Assembly: GCA_942493375.1 (NCBI GenBank)
Contig: OW818698.1
Coordinates: 4,340,001 to 4,404,000 of the forward strand
Length of the DNA: 64,000 nt
Origin: G942493375 sp942493375
GTDB taxonomy: Bacteria; Armatimonadota; UBA5829
Reading direction: 5' to 3'
Shown: in pieces, positions 32,837 to 41,909 of the stretch
Layout of the letters: each line of letters begins with the position of its first letter
Numbering within the stretch: position 1 is the stretch's first letter
Made by a program: the position numbers and the translations under genes
Notes under the pieces: model-generated
Databases searched by the model: none
What the model was told of the DNA's origin: nothing
The model's input: only the letters and a program-made list of their open reading frames with translations

Positions 32837-34252
32837 TTAACTTACAGTTACTACTCTTATCAGGCTGGTGTTGCCGGGGATTCCTACGGGGACACCGGCC
32901 AGGATCAGGATGGTATCACCTTTTTTGACTAACCTGCTCTCCATTGCTGCTTCGGTGGCGTTTTCTATTAGACCGTCTGTGTCTTTTGCCATTTCCACAT
33001 ACATCGGAGTAACTCCCCAGGAAAGACTCAGCATTCTAGCTGTATTATCATTTGACGCAGCGGCAATGATCGGGGCTTTGGGCCTGTATTTGCTGACCAA
33101 TCTTGCTGTGGTACCTCCAAATGTGCAGGTGATGATAGCTGCAACGTTCAGGTCTTGAGCTAATTTCGCTGCAGATTCTCCAATGGCTTCAGTGACATCG
33201 TGGGTTGCGTAATCCATCCTGTTGCTGCAGATGCTTTTGAAGTCCAGGGATTTTTCAGTTTTACGGGCAATAGAGTCCATCATTTTGACAGTCTGGATGG
33301 GATACATACCCATTGCTGTCTCCCCTGAGAGCATAGTAGCATCGGTGCCGTCTATTATTGCGTTAGCGACATCGGTAACTTCGGCTCTCGTCGGTCTGGC
33401 ATTGGATATCATCGAATCAAGCATCTGGGTAGCGGTTATGACTGGTTTGCCTGCCTGGTTGCAATGCTTGATGATCATCTTCTGGATCATCGGGACTTCA
33501 TCGATTGGCAATTCAATACCGAGGTCACCTCTGGCAACCATTATGGCATCGTAGACTTCGATTATGCTCTTTATGTTCCGGACAGCCTCAGGGCGTTCGA
33601 TTTTGGCTATTATTGGGACTCTGCAACCCATCTCTCGCATGACTTTGCGCAGAGGTTTGATATCGTCTGCACTTCTTACGAATGAACTGGCTATCCAGTC
33701 TACTCCGCGTTCGAGCCCGAATTTTAGATCCAGTTTGTCCTTTTCAGTAATTCCTGTGATCTCATAATCGGCCCCCGGGACTGTGAATCCTTTGCTCGAG
33801 CTTATATCACCAGCAATTTCGACTCTGGTATTGATCTCGGTGCCATCGATGCTTGTGACTTTGAATTGCAATTTGGCATCGTCGACATATATGATTTGTC
33901 CACGTTTTAACTGTGCTGGTAAGTTGGGAAAAGGCAGATTCACTATTTCTGAACTGCCTTCAACATTGCGGGTTGTGAATGTGAACTTCTGTCCAGCTTC
34001 CAGTTTGACCGGGCCAATGGCTATCTTGCCTATTCTGATCTTGGGACCGGAAAGATCCTGCAGGATGCCTACAGTTACTCCAAGCTTTTCAGATATGCTT
34101 CTGATAAGTCTTATTTTTTCTGCATGCTCTTCATAACTCCCGTGAGAGAAGTTCAGTCTTGCAACATTCATGCCTGCCTGGATCATCTTTTCAAGCATGG
34201 AAGGAGATGAACTGGCTGGTCCTATCGTGCAAACGATCTTTGTTCTTCGCAT
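32837..34252 (-). CDS. pyk: Pyruvate kinase
   Basis: 471 aa, full length for the family. It converts phosphoenolpyruvate and ADP to pyruvate and ATP in glycolysis. The barrel opens with RRTKIVCTIGPAS and carries MNVARLNFSHGSYEEH. The active-site signature is IMVARGDLGIELPIDEVP, with the catalytic Lys in PIIAKIERPEAV. The B domain (about 70-170) and the C-terminal domain (about 350-471, ending GNTSLIRVVTV) are complete. AGAGGT is well placed before the ATG. It is monocistronic. The 547-nt spacer upstream separates it from a divergent histidine kinase. Confidence 0.97.
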   Translation of the reverse strand: MRRTKIVCTIGPASSSPSMLEKMIQAGMNVARLNFSHGSYEEHAEKIRLIRSISEKLGVTVGILQDLSGPKIRIGKIAIGPVKLEAGQKFTFTTRNVEGSSEIVNLPFPNLPAQLKRGQIIYVDDAKLQFKVTSIDGTEINTRVEIAGDISSSKGFTVPGADYEITGITEKDKLDLKFGLERGVDWIASSFVRSADDIKPLRKVMREMGCRVPIIAKIERPEAVRNIKSIIEVYDAIMVARGDLGIELPIDEVPMIQKMIIKHCNQAGKPVITATQMLDSMISNARPTRAEVTDVANAIIDGTDATMLSGETAMGMYPIQTVKMMDSIARKTEKSLDFKSICSNRMDYATHDVTEAIGESAAKLAQDLNVAAIITCTFGGTTARLVSKYRPKAPIIAAASNDNTARMLSLSWGVTPMYVEMAKDTDGLIENATEAAMESRLVKKGDTILILAGVPVGIPGNTSLIRVVTVS

Positions 34253-34663
34253 TACCTCTACTCCACTTACATTTATAAGGACAGTTTACTACTGTCCCAT
34301 ATTCTCCTTCCGCCAAGCAGGCGTGATTTCCTTCCATATCTATATGTGAGCTATTTGCGAGATCCATTGGTAGTCAGATCAATTTTCGCGAAACGTTGTT
34401 CATAATGAATAATCTGGTGCCCAAAAGAAGCCAAGCTGTCTTATGAGCAGTCAATAAATATGTGAAATAATACATGTTTTGGCGTATATTACTCAGGGTA
34501 TAAATACTTTCATGGTAAATGGGTACAATCTGCTATTAGTTGGAGGATGTTCAGAGAACTAATAACCGGGAGGTGAAACCTAAGAATAGATAATACAGGT
34601 TATGAAACTCCGAAGTGCTTAGCTCAGCCAAAAAGTTTGAACTAAGCTTGTAAGAACCATAGT
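34253..34663. other. Spacer with a possible structured RNA
   Basis: Holds the pyruvate kinase promoter region and, at 34540-34650, several possible stems on the + strand: ATAACC/GGTTAT (34562 and 34598) enclosing AGGT-GAA-ACCT, and GCTTAG/CTAAGC (34617 and 34642). They do not match a riboswitch I know. No open frame with a ribosome site is seen. Confidence 0.35.
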
Positions 34664-34769
34664 TAGCCCGCATTATTCATGACTGACGGTGTAATTGCTA
34701 TGCATTTACACTCTCAGCTTTTGTCCCTACTGCCGGATAAAAGCGAAGCTTGGTGAATAAAGCGCGCTA
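34664..34769. repeat. 80-bp nested palindrome, copy B, with a small palindrome inserted
   Basis: Outer and inner arms match copy A, but after CATGACTGA it contains GTGTAATTGC-tat-GCATTTACAC (34689-34711). Apart from this it lines up with the other copies, which suggests insertion of one repeat into another. It lies just upstream of the histidine kinase start. Confidence 0.8.
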
Positions 34770-34799
34770 GTCATTAGCGCAGATCGGTAGGTGCGCTCT

Positions 34800-37358
34800 A
34801 TGGATCATCAGGATTGCCAGATTCTAATAGTTGATGACGAATCATGCTTACCCTCTGACCTGCAGGACAGAGGTTACGGTGTAGTTGCAGTGCAGGGATG
34901 TAAATCTGCGCTTGAATCCTGCAAGGAGAATAAATTTGACCTTAGCCTTGTAAACCTTAACAGGCTGGATATGCCGGCAGACAACCTGATAAAAAGTATT
35001 AACGATATCAACCCCCAGACAGAATTTGTCTTTATAACAGATAATGATGACCAAAACACCCCAGCTGAACCCGTTGGGCAGAATAAGATTATTGCTTACG
35101 AAACCAAACCTCTTAATGCAGGACGTGTAGTCCAACTCATAGACCAGATCATCCAGCGCAATAACTCCGAGATATCCATTCATGAGTCAGAAGTGCGGTA
35201 CCAGTCTTTATTGGATGAGACTGCAGTGCCTGTATGGGAAGCTGATTTCTCCAATGTGAAGAAATATTTCGAATATCTGGAAGACTGCGGTATCACGAAC
35301 TGGAGATCATATTTCGAGAGTCACGCTGAAGCAGTGAGACACTGCATTTCACTCGTGGATTTGATCAGTGTAAATGATGCGAGTTTGCGATTAATAAATG
35401 CCAGAGATAAGGATGATTTGTTGCAAAAACTGCCTTATCTCTTCACTACTGAGTCATGGTCCGTGCTCAACGAGGAGATGATTGCCCTCGCTGAAGGTAA
35501 AACTACGTTTCAGCGCAGGTTCCCCGTCCTTATTAACCCCGACGAGATCAAGGAGTTGCGTTGCAGTCTGTCTGTTGTCCACGGACACGAACTTACTCTT
35601 TCGAGGGTGATAGTCTCTTTCCTGGATGTTTCGGATATCAAGTGTCTCGAAACCGAACGCAAGGCAGTAATTGACCTGCTTGGGTTGGTTAATACTCCCA
35701 AGGATATGAAAGAAACTATCCATGATCTTGTCTGTTATCTACGGAATTGGTCCGGATGTGATGCTGTTGGTGTGAGGATTTGTGAGGGAGAAGATTATCC
35801 CTACTATGAGACCAGCGGCTTTTCTGATGAGTTTGTAATGAAAGAGAACCAACTCTGTCATGTTGATGAAAACGGAGAGGTAGCGCATTATCCGGACGGG
35901 AAGAGCTGCCTTGAGTGTCTTTGTGGAAGCGTTCTGAGCAGGAGATATAACCCCTCTATTCCATTCTATACTCCCCGCGGAAGTTTTTGGACAAACAGTA
36001 CAAGTGAATTGCTGGCAATCGTTCCGATAGCAGATTTCAAGACCCACTTTCGCGGTTACTGCAATCGTGCAGGATATGAATCTGTTGCACTGATTCCATT
36101 GCGCTTTGGCGGAGAAACGCTGGGGATTATACAACTTAACGATAAGGAAAAGGGGTGTTTCGACAAGGACAAGATAAGTTTGCTGGAGCGATTTGGAGAT
36201 AATGTCGCGTGCGCATTGCTAGAAAAGAAGAGCAGGCAATCTCTGCTGGAAAGCGAAGAACGCTATCGCATTTTGGCAGATCAGTTGGAACATGTGATAC
36301 GAAGTGTGTATACAGGACTGATTATGATTGATCTCACTGGAAAGATTGTACATATGAATCCTGCTGCCCGTCGTATGTTTTGGATAGATCCGAATGCAAT
36401 ACTGTCTGGTGATTACACTGAATACATAAAACAGGAATCCCTGCAGGCTCTGTTAAGAAAATCGCTGGACGAAAACATTGAAGTAAGAGAAGAATTCGGT
36501 ATTTCAAGCCTCCAACCAGATATATCAGATTCGGAAAGAATATTTCAGATACAGACTTCAGTTGTACAGAACGGTGGGCCGGAGAGTATTGGTATCCTCG
36601 TGAGTCTCAATGACATCACTGATATCCGTAATATTGAGCGCACAAAAACAGCATTTGTATCTACTGTAAGCCATGAGCTTAGAACTCCGATCACTTCAAT
36701 AAAGGGTTTTATATCAACGCTCATACAGGATACAGATAACTTTTATGACCAGGATACCGTTCGTGAGTTCTACAATATCATTGACCATGAGTGTGACAGA
36801 CTTACCCGACTGATCAGTGACTTGTTGAATGTATCCAGGATTGAATCCGGTAAAGCTCTAGAGCTGGTTCCCACCCATGTTGACCTGCCAGAAATAGTGC
36901 ATACTGTGGTGGCTGTTCAGAAATCTTACACCAGCAAACATGAGTTTGTTGTGGATCTTGGACCAGGATTTCCAGGTATTGTTGCTGATAAAGATAAAGT
37001 TGACCAGATTCTCACTAATCTCACCAACAACGCGATAAAATACTCGCCTGAAGGCGGTAGGATTGAAGTTAAGGGCAGTCATCTTGAGGATGCAGTTCAG
37101 GTTAGTGTAAGTGATCAGGGGCTTGGTATACCTGAAGAGCACATAAATAAGGTATTTGATCGCTATCACCGTGTAAACAGCCAGGAGACCCGAAAAGTAA
37201 GCGGAACGGGTATCGGGTTGTATTTAGTAAAATATCTAGTGGAAGCGCACGGTGGGAAGATATGGGTAGAGAGTGAACTCGGTAAGGGCTCTGTATTCAC
37301 ATTTGAGCTCCCCCTTTGTCCTCCACAATTCCAGAGTGAATATGGAAGTCCTGCATAG
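34800..37358 (+). CDS. Hybrid sensor histidine kinase: degenerate receiver, PAS, GAF, PAS, HisKA, HATPase
   Basis: 852 aa from ATG 34800 (TAGGTG just upstream; GTG 34791 is the alternative). Residues 1-125 form a receiver with the acidic pair (VDDE, 12-14), the Thr (FITD) and the Lys (ETKPL). The phosphoacceptor Asp is Asn (N52 in SLVNLNRLDMP), so it is probably not phosphorylated. Next come a PAS-like region (about 130-285), a GAF domain (about 290-480) with a cysteine-rich SCLECLCGS loop, and a PAS domain from about 500. HisKA has VSHELRTPITSI and the ATPase has NLTNNAIKYS, DQGLGIPEEH and GTGIGLYLV. No transmembrane segment is seen, so it is cytoplasmic. A corrinoid protein and methyltransferase follow and may be what it regulates. 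Confidence 0.9.
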   Translation: MDHQDCQILIVDDESCLPSDLQDRGYGVVAVQGCKSALESCKENKFDLSLVNLNRLDMPADNLIKSINDINPQTEFVFITDNDDQNTPAEPVGQNKIIAYETKPLNAGRVVQLIDQIIQRNNSEISIHESEVRYQSLLDETAVPVWEADFSNVKKYFEYLEDCGITNWRSYFESHAEAVRHCISLVDLISVNDASLRLINARDKDDLLQKLPYLFTTESWSVLNEEMIALAEGKTTFQRRFPVLINPDEIKELRCSLSVVHGHELTLSRVIVSFLDVSDIKCLETERKAVIDLLGLVNTPKDMKETIHDLVCYLRNWSGCDAVGVRICEGEDYPYYETSGFSDEFVMKENQLCHVDENGEVAHYPDGKSCLECLCGSVLSRRYNPSIPFYTPRGSFWTNSTSELLAIVPIADFKTHFRGYCNRAGYESVALIPLRFGGETLGIIQLNDKEKGCFDKDKISLLERFGDNVACALLEKKSRQSLLESEERYRILADQLEHVIRSVYTGLIMIDLTGKIVHMNPAARRMFWIDPNAILSGDYTEYIKQESLQALLRKSLDENIEVREEFGISSLQPDISDSERIFQIQTSVVQNGGPESIGILVSLNDITDIRNIERTKTAFVSTVSHELRTPITSIKGFISTLIQDTDNFYDQDTVREFYNIIDHECDRLTRLISDLLNVSRIESGKALELVPTHVDLPEIVHTVVAVQKSYTSKHEFVVDLGPGFPGIVADKDKVDQILTNLTNNAIKYSPEGGRIEVKGSHLEDAVQVSVSDQGLGIPEEHINKVFDRYHRVNSQETRKVSGTGIGLYLVKYLVEAHGGKIWVESELGKGSVFTFELPLCPPQFQSEYGSPA

Positions 37359-37405
37359 CATTCTATACTAAAAATGTGGGTATACTCTATTCCAATAATG
37401 CGGAC

Positions 37406-37485
37406 TAGCCCGCATTATTCATGATCAACTCAGTTTTTGTCCCTACTGCCGGACAAAAGCGAAGCTTGGTGAATAAATCGGGTTA
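37406..37485. repeat. 80-bp nested palindrome, copy C
   Basis: Full-length copy with CCCGCATTATTCA / TGAATAAATCGGG outer arms and a TTTTTGTCC / GGACAAAAG inner stem. The inner-stem change (GCCC to GTCC) is compensated on the other arm (GGGC to GGAC), so pairing is kept. It lies 32 nt before the corrinoid protein start. Confidence 0.82.
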
Positions 37486-37517
37486 GCAGGTTACTCCAAG
37501 TTAGCGGAGAGAATATT

Positions 37518-38144
37518 ATGGCTGAACGCGCAGAGGCATTCAAGCATGCTTTACTGGCTGCTGACTGGAAAGAAGCAAGGCGTCTGGTTGTATTGACTGA
37601 GGTTGTCAGCAGGCTGTCGTCAATGGAGATGATCAGCAAAGCCCTAAGCAGCATTGGTGAAGGCTGGCAGGGAGGGGAGTGCTCTCTCTCGCAGGTCTAT
37701 ATGAGTGGCCGTATATGCGAGGAACTGGTCAATGCATTCGCCGATGATCCTGATACGCAGCGTGTGAATCATCCTCCGATTGCTATTGCAACGCTGGATC
37801 CACATCATCTACTGGGAAAACAGATTGTATACTCAGTTCTCCGTGCGAGTGGTTTCTCTATCAAAGACTACGGGTGCATCAGCTGTGATGAACTCGTGCA
37901 GCGAGTCAAAGCTGATGGTATAAAGGTTCTTTTATTATCTGCTCTAATGCTCCCCTCTGCTCTGAAAATTCGTGAGGTCACTACACAATTGAAATCGCAG
38001 CACCTGGATGTGAAAGTGATTGTGGGTGGTGCTCCATTTCTTTTTGATTCACAACTCTGGAAGGACGTTCAAGCTGATGCGATGGGAAAGTCAGCGTCAG
38101 ACGCCCCTGGGCTGATAGATGAAGTATTGGGAATCGTGGCATAG
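37518..38144 (+). CDS. Corrinoid (B12-binding) protein of a methyltransferase system
   Basis: 208 aa; GGAGAG precedes the ATG. The helical cap domain (about 1-85) is of the methionine-synthase type. The B12 Rossmann domain follows with IATLDPHHLLGKQIV, LLLSALMLPSA (the SxL motif) and VKVIVGGAPF (the GG motif). The usual DxHxxG reads D-P-H-H-L-L-G: His97 aligns with the axial cobalt ligand, but Asp94 is one residue further away than normal. It would carry a methyl group between a substrate methyltransferase and an acceptor. The adjacent URO-D family gene (65 nt downstream) is its probable methyltransferase. No reductive activase is seen here. Confidence 0.85.
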   Translation: MAERAEAFKHALLAADWKEARRLVVLTEVVSRLSSMEMISKALSSIGEGWQGGECSLSQVYMSGRICEELVNAFADDPDTQRVNHPPIAIATLDPHHLLGKQIVYSVLRASGFSIKDYGCISCDELVQRVKADGIKVLLLSALMLPSALKIREVTTQLKSQHLDVKVIVGGAPFLFDSQLWKDVQADAMGKSASDAPGLIDEVLGIVA

Positions 38145-38208
38145 AAGTGCAGTTTATCGGATTCATCACAAAGGGAGCTAAATATCCTGTTTTCGATGGA
38201 GGAATGTG

Positions 38209-39267
38209 ATGACAACGCAACCCATTACACCGATGCGGCGTGTGTTGACTACCCTTGGCCATCAAGAACCTGACAGGGTTCCGTTTTTTCTTTCATTGAC
38301 CATGATTGGTGCAAGGGAATTGGGCATGGGTATCAAAGAATACTTCTCTCGTCCTCAGAACGTTGTGGAAGGACAGTTACGCATGCGTGCCAAGTTTGGG
38401 CATGACTGCTTAATGAGTTTTCTATATTCAGCGGCAGAGATCGAAGCATGGGGTGGTTCGGTGATTTTTCGTGATGATGGACCACCCGGTGCTGATGGTC
38501 CACTGGTTGAGCATCCGGAACAGATTCTTGGACTGCATATCCCGCGAATTGAAGATTCCCCCAGTCTGCAGAAAGTGCTGGATACGATCAGACTGCTTAA
38601 AGCCAGTGTGCATGATAGCGTGCCCATTGTAGCGGGTGTGGTGTCGCCTTTCTCGCTACCGGCAGTCCAGCTTGGATTCGAGCTATATATTGAAGTGCTA
38701 TATCAGCGTCCCGATCTCTTCAAACACCTGATGGGGCTTAACGAGGAATTCTGTGTAGCATGGGCCAATGCCCAGTTTGCTGCCGGTGCAACTGCTTTAG
38801 GCTATGCAAATCCGGTATCATCCCCGACAATCATTCCACCTGAGCTTTACCATCGCATTGGTTTGCCTGTTGATAAGCACACTATCGCACGAATAACAGG
38901 CGGTGTAGCAATGAACCTGGCCTCTGCCAAGGTGCTTCCGGTATTGGATGATTTAATGCAGACTGGCGTTGTGGGTATTGTCGCCAGTGTAACCGAAGAC
39001 CTGGCGGAGATGAAAACACGCTGTCAGGCTAAGTTGACGGTTATGGGTAATCTTAACGGGATAGAAATGCGTCACTGGAATTCCACGCAGGCAGAAGCAG
39101 CAGTGAAGGAAGCAATAAAAAAGGCAGGGCGAGGTGGTGGTTTCATTCTGTCTGACAATCACGGTGAGATCCCATGGCAGGTTCCTGATGAAGTATTGAT
39201 GGCTATATCTGAATCTGCCCGGCGATGGGGGGAATATCCACTCTCCTGGATAGATTCGGTTGAATAA
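38209..39267 (+). CDS. URO-D family methyltransferase (MtaA/CmuA-like), partner of the corrinoid protein
   Basis: 352 aa, with GGAGGA six bases before ATG 38209. URO-D family barrel: RRVLTTLGHQEPDRVPFFL, KFGHDCLMSFLYSAAE, VAGVVSPFSLPAVQLG and LTVMGNLNGIEMRHWN. The last third holds GRGGGFILSDNHGEIPWQVP, where MtaA/MtbA-type enzymes keep a zinc-binding Cys; here the position reads Ser/Asp (ILSDNHGE), so metal binding is uncertain. Close linkage to the corrinoid gene marks it as a methyl-group transferase rather than a haem enzyme. The methyl donor (methoxylated aromatic, methylamine or other) is unknown. No MtaB- or MttB-like gene is present in the window. Confidence 0.8.
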   Translation: MTTQPITPMRRVLTTLGHQEPDRVPFFLSLTMIGARELGMGIKEYFSRPQNVVEGQLRMRAKFGHDCLMSFLYSAAEIEAWGGSVIFRDDGPPGADGPLVEHPEQILGLHIPRIEDSPSLQKVLDTIRLLKASVHDSVPIVAGVVSPFSLPAVQLGFELYIEVLYQRPDLFKHLMGLNEEFCVAWANAQFAAGATALGYANPVSSPTIIPPELYHRIGLPVDKHTIARITGGVAMNLASAKVLPVLDDLMQTGVVGIVASVTEDLAEMKTRCQAKLTVMGNLNGIEMRHWNSTQAEAAVKEAIKKAGRGGGFILSDNHGEIPWQVPDEVLMAISESARRWGEYPLSWIDSVE

Positions 39268-39454
39268 TCTCATGGTAAGTCCATAGGTAACAGTTCACTG
39301 TTGACAGGATGACATACTACCCAAGACTGAACACATACGTCCATAGCTTTATTGTATATAGATATCAAAAACATGTGAAAATGTATGTGCCTGCATGTTT
39401 CCCGTCATATAAAAACATGGTACAATATTGCTGTATTATCAAGGAGGCTTCCCG

Positions 39455-40429
39455 ATGATAGTTACACAGACACCTATGCGTATCAGTTTTGCCGGCGGTG
39501 GAACAGATCTGGCCGAATTCTATTTACATGAATATGGTTCAGTTGTGGCTGCTGCGGTAGATAAGTATGTCTATGTTATCGTCAAGGAACGTCTTGATAA
39601 TAAAATACGTGCCAGCCTTACTGAGTTGGAAGTAGTTGACCGTACCAGCGAACTTCGGGATGAGCTTCTTAAAGCAGCGATGGAGAAGGTAGGGATTACG
39701 ACAGGTCTGGAAATCTCAGTAATGAGTGACATCGGGATTGAGTTCAGTGACCTTGGTTCATCAGGTTCCATGGCTGTGGGTGTTCTAAATGCATTATATG
39801 CATACAAGGGACAGTTTGCCTCTGCGGAGAAGTTGGCGAAGGAAGCCTGTGATATTGAGATTAAGGCCCTGGGCAGACCTGGTGGTAAGCAGAACCAGTA
39901 TATAGCTGCATATGGTGGATTGCAGCACTTTATTTTCCATCCTGACGAGTCTGTCGGTGTAATAAATATCGAACTCAGTGTGAATCATAGAAACAGATTG
40001 CTGGACAGTCTCCTGTTGTTTCATATGGATACTACTGTTCAACAGGACACCATAATGCAGGAACAGCGTCGCAAAACCTCCAGGAATACTCAGACTCTGA
40101 TTACTATGAGAAATCAGGCTGATGATCTTGCGAAGTATTTGAAAATTGGAGCTGTAGCATCTCTTGGTCAGACACTTCGTGAAGGTTGGATGTGCAAAAA
40201 GACCCTGGCATCCGGTATATCAAATTCCGATATTGATAAACTGGTTGAGACTGCCATGTCTGCCGGAGCAATAGGCGCTAAAGTTACCGGTGCCGGCGGT
40301 GGTGGATTCCTATTGGTTTGTGTGCCTCCGGAAAAACGATCTTCTGTGCGTCAGAAGATGTCCAGTTTAAAAGAGCTGCCAATAAACTTTTCTGAATACG
40401 GATCCAAGATAATATTTAATGCAAAGTAG
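39455..40429 (+). CDS. GHMP-family sugar kinase, D-glycero-D-manno-heptose 7-phosphate kinase-like
   Basis: 324 aa; AGGAGG eight bases upstream fixes ATG 39455 as the start. GHMP motifs: TQTPMRISFAGGGTDL (motif 1), DLGSSGSMAVGVLNAL (motif 2, phosphate loop) and KVTGAGGGGFLLVCV (motif 3). The FAGGGTDL opening is typical of HddA and related fucokinase-like enzymes that phosphorylate C1 of a sugar phosphate. HddA serves ADP- or GDP-heptose synthesis for surface polysaccharide. None of its usual partners (gmhA, gmhB, hddC) is in the window, so the substrate remains open. It appears monocistronic. Confidence 0.83.
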   Translation: MIVTQTPMRISFAGGGTDLAEFYLHEYGSVVAAAVDKYVYVIVKERLDNKIRASLTELEVVDRTSELRDELLKAAMEKVGITTGLEISVMSDIGIEFSDLGSSGSMAVGVLNALYAYKGQFASAEKLAKEACDIEIKALGRPGGKQNQYIAAYGGLQHFIFHPDESVGVINIELSVNHRNRLLDSLLLFHMDTTVQQDTIMQEQRRKTSRNTQTLITMRNQADDLAKYLKIGAVASLGQTLREGWMCKKTLASGISNSDIDKLVETAMSAGAIGAKVTGAGGGGFLLVCVPPEKRSSVRQKMSSLKELPINFSEYGSKIIFNAK

Positions 40430-40822
40430 CTTAAATACAACTTGTAAATGCTGTTTTGTTAATGGTTGACTTTGCCTTTGCCTCTTGAGTCAGCTATTAT
40501 TAAGCCCTCGACAATAATCCCGCACATTTGCTAGGGCACTCCAGCCCAAATTCAGCGTATAAGTAATGTGTATGAATGCTATAACTATGGCATTACATGA
40601 TGTTGATGACAGTGGATTATTCACCAGATACAACATTGTTCTGCAATTAGTAATTGATGATGACCGACAGGCTACCTTGTATGTAACTATGAATTGTTCA
40701 GAGCTTAAGATCGTGCGCCAAATGAATAACGATGGATATAGAAATCGTGTAGTTGGCGGAAAGAAAGGAACCATACGTTGCCAGATGCAAGGATAAGAAA
40801 TCACAAAATTCATTATAGAGTA
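40430..40822. other. Spacer with no confident gene
   Basis: About 390 nt. A 76-codon open frame at 40566-40796 has no good ribosome site and no recognisable features, and it runs into the STAS gene region in another frame; I do not call it. No repeat or hairpin stands out. Confidence 0.4.
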
Positions 40823-41158
40823 ATGCAAGAATATGCAATAATACGCCCCGAAGAGGGTTGCAATGAAAGCACAATTGAGGCAATTGCCGCTTTGGTGAAT
40901 TCCCCGATAATTCAATCACGAAATCTGATAGTTGATCTCAGTCATGTTGAGTATGTTGAGACTCCCGGATTCCGTTGGTTAATGAGACAATGCCGGAATC
41001 TGCAGGCTGAAGGAAGAAATCTTGTTGTATGCGGTCTTCCATGTTCTGTTGAAAGGGCGTTTATGGTCTTGCGGCTGGATTCAGTCATACCTTGTGTAAA
41101 GAGCATTGTAGAAGCAAGGGAGATGTTGAGCGTAGAAAACAGGGCTATTGCTGTGTGA
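40823..41158 (+). CDS. STAS-domain protein, anti-anti-sigma-factor-like
   Basis: 111 aa from ATG 40823; TTG 40778 would add 15 residues and has GGA upstream, so the start is open. STAS fold: NLIVDLSHVEYVETPGFRWL, with Thr in the ETPG turn where SpoIIAA/RsbV carry the phosphorylated Ser, then LQAEGRNLVVCGLPCSVERA and VLRLDSVIPCVKSIVEA. It would bind an RsbW-like kinase when unphosphorylated. A candidate kinase is encoded at 55994-56485, 15 kb away. Its 3' end overlaps the convergent RseB-like gene by 14 nt, an unusual tail-to-tail overlap. Confidence 0.75.
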   Translation: MQEYAIIRPEEGCNESTIEAIAALVNSPIIQSRNLIVDLSHVEYVETPGFRWLMRQCRNLQAEGRNLVVCGLPCSVERAFMVLRLDSVIPCVKSIVEAREMLSVENRAIAV

Positions 41159-41909
41159 TAAACATCTGTGCCCAGTGCACTAACACAGAAGCCGGTAAAT
41201 CGGCCATGCACAGGATCATACACCCGCCATTATCGCGTGCGTAGATGCGTGTGTTAGCCTGTTCTAAGACGAGATTGCGTTGAAGCTTTGGAAATGCGTT
41301 TGTTTGTCCGACAAAAATGCTTACAACCTGGAGACCATCTGAATACACGTAGTGTCTTATTGTCGGATCGTTAGATACCGAACCAACCAGATGGTAACCT
41401 TCCGGGAGTTCTTTCAGGATTCTCTTATCGGCTATTAGATCTAGATGAATACCAGGATAGGGTTGTGTATCTTTGACTCTGATCCCGATAGGTTTGAGTT
41501 TGTTTTCAGCACTCCATTCACGGGTGGAGCGTATATTGCCTGTTAATGGGTCTATCCAGAACTGTATCCAGGGACGGAGTTTGAGGTTGGGTTTCAATCG
41601 GACGGAAATGCAATCTACACCGTCAATGCTGTCTTTTCCCTCAGTTATTGGAGTATAATGCTCTGCAAGTTTGGAGCATGTCCCCTTAGCGCGGCCATTT
41701 AACCATTCCAGAATATCCGAACCATTAAGTAAGATAGAACTGCGAGCCACCAGGTGATCACTCACATAAGCTTGTAAAGATAGTGGAGCAGTTGGAAGGC
41801 TGGCAGGTTTTCTGTAGCCTTTGAGACTGAGAACAAAACATATTGGGATAAGCAGAACGGTAATTGCGATGCCTGCTGCACGATTTCCCTTACTTAACGG
41901 TGATGTCAT
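41145..41909 (-). CDS. RseB/MucB-like membrane-anchored protein
   Basis: 254 aa. The ATG at 41909 overlaps the stop of the FGGY kinase (ATGA), so the two are translationally coupled. One N-terminal membrane anchor (AAGIAITVLLIPICFVLSL) is followed by a periplasmic domain. The middle (IQFWIDPLTGNIRSTREW) and the end (GYHLVGSVSN, then RHYVYSDGLQVVSIFV) resemble the lipid-binding and C-terminal domains of RseB, the sensor that protects the anti-sigma factor RseA. No sigma-E or RseA gene is next to it. It lacks the usual full RseB length (about 310 aa), so a related but different role is possible. Confidence 0.65.
   Translation of the reverse strand: MTSPLSKGNRAAGIAITVLLIPICFVLSLKGYRKPASLPTAPLSLQAYVSDHLVARSSILLNGSDILEWLNGRAKGTCSKLAEHYTPITEGKDSIDGVDCISVRLKPNLKLRPWIQFWIDPLTGNIRSTREWSAENKLKPIGIRVKDTQPYPGIHLDLIADKRILKELPEGYHLVGSVSNDPTIRHYVYSDGLQVVSIFVGQTNAFPKLQRNLVLEQANTRIYARDNGGCMILCMADLPASVLVHWAQMFITQQ

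Noticed and set aside
34540..34650. Known riboswitch (cyclic-di-GMP, cobalamin, SAM)
   Set aside because: The conserved boxes of these classes were not found.
40566..40796. 76-codon open frame upstream of the STAS gene
   Set aside because: No ribosome site, no recognisable domain, and it runs into the STAS coding region in another frame. It cannot be excluded but is not supported.
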